Positions 63,005 through 64,000 of a stretch of 64,000 nt of DNA are shown here, piece after piece (positions within the stretch are counted from its first letter, which is position 1; the number at the start of each line of letters is the position of its first letter). Under the pieces are notes generated by a model, which saw only the letters and a list, made by a program, of their open reading frames with translations, was not told where the DNA came from and did not search any database. The position numbers were made by a program, and so were the translations under genes. Source of the DNA: Jiangella mangrovi. Lineage in GTDB: Bacteria; Actinomycetota; Actinomycetes; Jiangellales; Jiangellaceae. The stretch covers positions 5,766,037-5,830,036 of the forward strand of contig NZ_JACHMM010000001.1 in NCBI RefSeq assembly GCF_014204975.1, in the 5' to 3' direction.

Positions 63005-63080
63005 CTACGAGATGCCCTTCTTGAACTGGCGATACGGACCTTAGACAAGTCGTATCTTCCCAGCTCAGAAGGGCATTCTC
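61892..63080 (-). mobile_element. IS1380-family element, fragment
   Basis: The upstream side of the transposase ends in a hairpin-forming pair, GAGATGCCCTTCT (63009-63021) and AGAAGGGCATTCTC (63067-63080), which probably marks or lies near the element's original outer end. The other end was removed at the IS3 junction. The right boundary is an estimate. Confidence 0.6.
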
Positions 63081-63209
63081 ACGCCCCCACGCCCAACCAC
63101 CACACTCAACCATCGGTGGATCGAGGCTAAGGCGTCGTCTCCCCCATTCGTGGGCGTCATGTTCATCCTCCCTTCCGCGCCATGAGCACGGCGGATGGAG
63201 GACACCTCT

Positions 63210-64000
63210 GTGGGTTATGCAGAAAAGCGGAACGGCTACTACCTCGCTCGCTACAAGGTCAGCGGGAAGTCGATCACCGTCAAGAACAGCCGCGGCGAAA
63301 CGATCCGTTACGGCACCAAGCGGGCCGCGAAGGCTGCTGCCAACGCAGAGGAGGTCAAGGTCCGAGAACGGACCTGGCGCGACCCGGCCGCCGGCCTGCT
63401 TGCGTTCGGAACCTGGGCCAACCGCTGGTATGCCCGGCAGGACCTCGCCCGATCGACGATGCAGAACTACCGGCACCATCTCGAGGAGCACCTCCTGCCG
63501 GCCTTCGAGAACACGCCCCTCGCCGACATCTTCGGTGCCGACGTCGACGCCTGGGAGCGAGATGAGCGGGCAGCGGGCTACTCCGTGTCATCAGTTCGGA
63601 CGTGGCGCACGACCCTGTCCACGATCCTGTCCGACGCCGTCGATGAGGGGCTCATCGCCGCCAACCCCGCACTGAAGCAACGTGGAAGGGGCAGGCGGGC
63701 GGGACGATCGAGGCACCGGCGGCCCGAGAAGGCGATCACTGACGCGCTGGGCGCCCTCCTCATCGCCGAGCGAGCCGCCATTCTCACAGGCCGCGACGAC
63801 GAGTTCGTCATGGTCCTCACGACGTACTGGATGGGGCTGCGCTGGGGTGAGGTGGTCGGGTTGGAATCGACGTTCGTGCGGCCACGGGAGATACGCGTGG
63901 AGTGGCAGTTATGGGAGGACGACGCCGGAGTCTTCCATCAGCAACCGCCCAAGGACGACTCCTATCGGGACCTCGATCTGCCTCCGTGGCTCGCGCAGCT
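63210..64000 (+). CDS. Tyrosine integrase, N-terminal part (cut by window edge)
   Basis: A phage/ICE-type tyrosine recombinase, 263 codons visible, open at the right edge. The arm-binding domain begins VGYAEKRNGYYLARYKVSGKS. The core-binding SAM-like domain is LARSTMQNYRHHLEEHLLPAFENTPLADI, with LSTILSDAVDEGLIAANPALK. The catalytic domain starts with VVLTTYWMGLRWGEVVGLE, where the Arg is the first catalytic residue; the His-x-x-Arg and Tyr lie beyond the window. GGAGG lies ahead of GTG 63210. It is probably the integrase of the element that carried the broken relaxase. Confidence 0.88.
   Translation, partial: MGYAEKRNGYYLARYKVSGKSITVKNSRGETIRYGTKRAAKAAANAEEVKVRERTWRDPAAGLLAFGTWANRWYARQDLARSTMQNYRHHLEEHLLPAFENTPLADIFGADVDAWERDERAAGYSVSSVRTWRTTLSTILSDAVDEGLIAANPALKQRGRGRRAGRSRHRRPEKAITDALGALLIAERAAILTGRDDEFVMVLTTYWMGLRWGEVVGLESTFVRPREIRVEWQLWEDDAGVFHQQPPKDDSYRDLDLPPWLAQ

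Noticed and set aside
63182..63565. ATG-started frame at the integrase 5' end
   Set aside because: It is in a different frame from the integrase motifs and ends at 63565; the GTG at 63210 opens the frame with arm-binding and catalytic domains.
1..64000. CRISPR array
   Set aside because: No run of identical 24-40 base repeats with regular unique spacers is present; the 23-bp array at 43770 has only four degenerate units without spacers.

Overview
The window is a very high-GC stretch of an actinomycete chromosome. Third codon positions are almost always G or C, GTG starts are common, and genes are packed with ATGA/GTGA overlaps. At least ten genes have a TANNNT box ending 6-7 bases before the start codon, which suggests leaderless mRNAs. 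The gene mix (CUT2 sugar transport, SAV_915, DUF3618, CbiMN fusion, lipid-anchored OmpA) fits a soil actinomycete. A Jiangella-like organism is my guess from gene content, not a demonstrated assignment.

Layout. 1-7.5 kb: a sugar-acid locus. kduI, kduD, a lipoprotein binding protein, two permeases flanking a double-cassette ATPase, and an aldehyde dehydrogenase are transcribed leftwards, opposite a divergent IclR regulator. 7.5-8.1 kb: a gene-free stretch with long inverted repeats. 8.6-14.0 kb: a secreted protein of 1816 residues that joins a ThuA domain, a copper radical oxidase carrying all its cofactor residues, and two LamG modules. 14-27 kb: mostly small chromosomal genes, including a thiolase/SDR/HxlR operon, a metallopeptidase, a stand-alone LigD polymerase domain, a FUSC-type membrane protein, a GroES-like protein and a Bcp peroxiredoxin. 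27.4 kb: tRNA-Leu(TAG).

27.6-32.1 kb: an accessory block. A protein of unknown family is divergent from a tight four-gene operon: lipoprotein with a vWA-like fold, coiled-coil four-span membrane protein, cytoplasmic vWA protein and OmpA-domain lipoprotein. This is the best candidate here for an undescribed system. 32-45 kb: small regulators, an MFS exporter divergent from an NmrA-like reductase across a GTAC-rich palindrome, a beta-phosphoglucomutase/GH65 phosphorylase pair, the HrpA helicase, and a DUF4143 ATPase preceded by four repeats spaced exactly 23 bp. 45-50.4 kb: a cobalt ECF transporter (cbiMN-Q-O) divergent from the B12-independent methionine synthase metE, which suggests joint control of cobalt and B12 economy. 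50-56.8 kb: aldo/keto reductase, secreted amidase, a DUF559 protein, a LacI regulator (the last two end inside copies of one palindromic repeat) and a small membrane-protein/AlbA-domain pair.

56.9-64 kb: the remains of an integrative element. It has a MobF relaxase-helicase that lost its N terminus at an IS5-family insertion, then a complete IS3-family element between fragments of an IS5 and an IS1380 element, then a tyrosine integrase running off the right edge. The IS3 copy has matching inverted repeats but no target duplication, as expected if two IS3 copies recombined and deleted the DNA between them.
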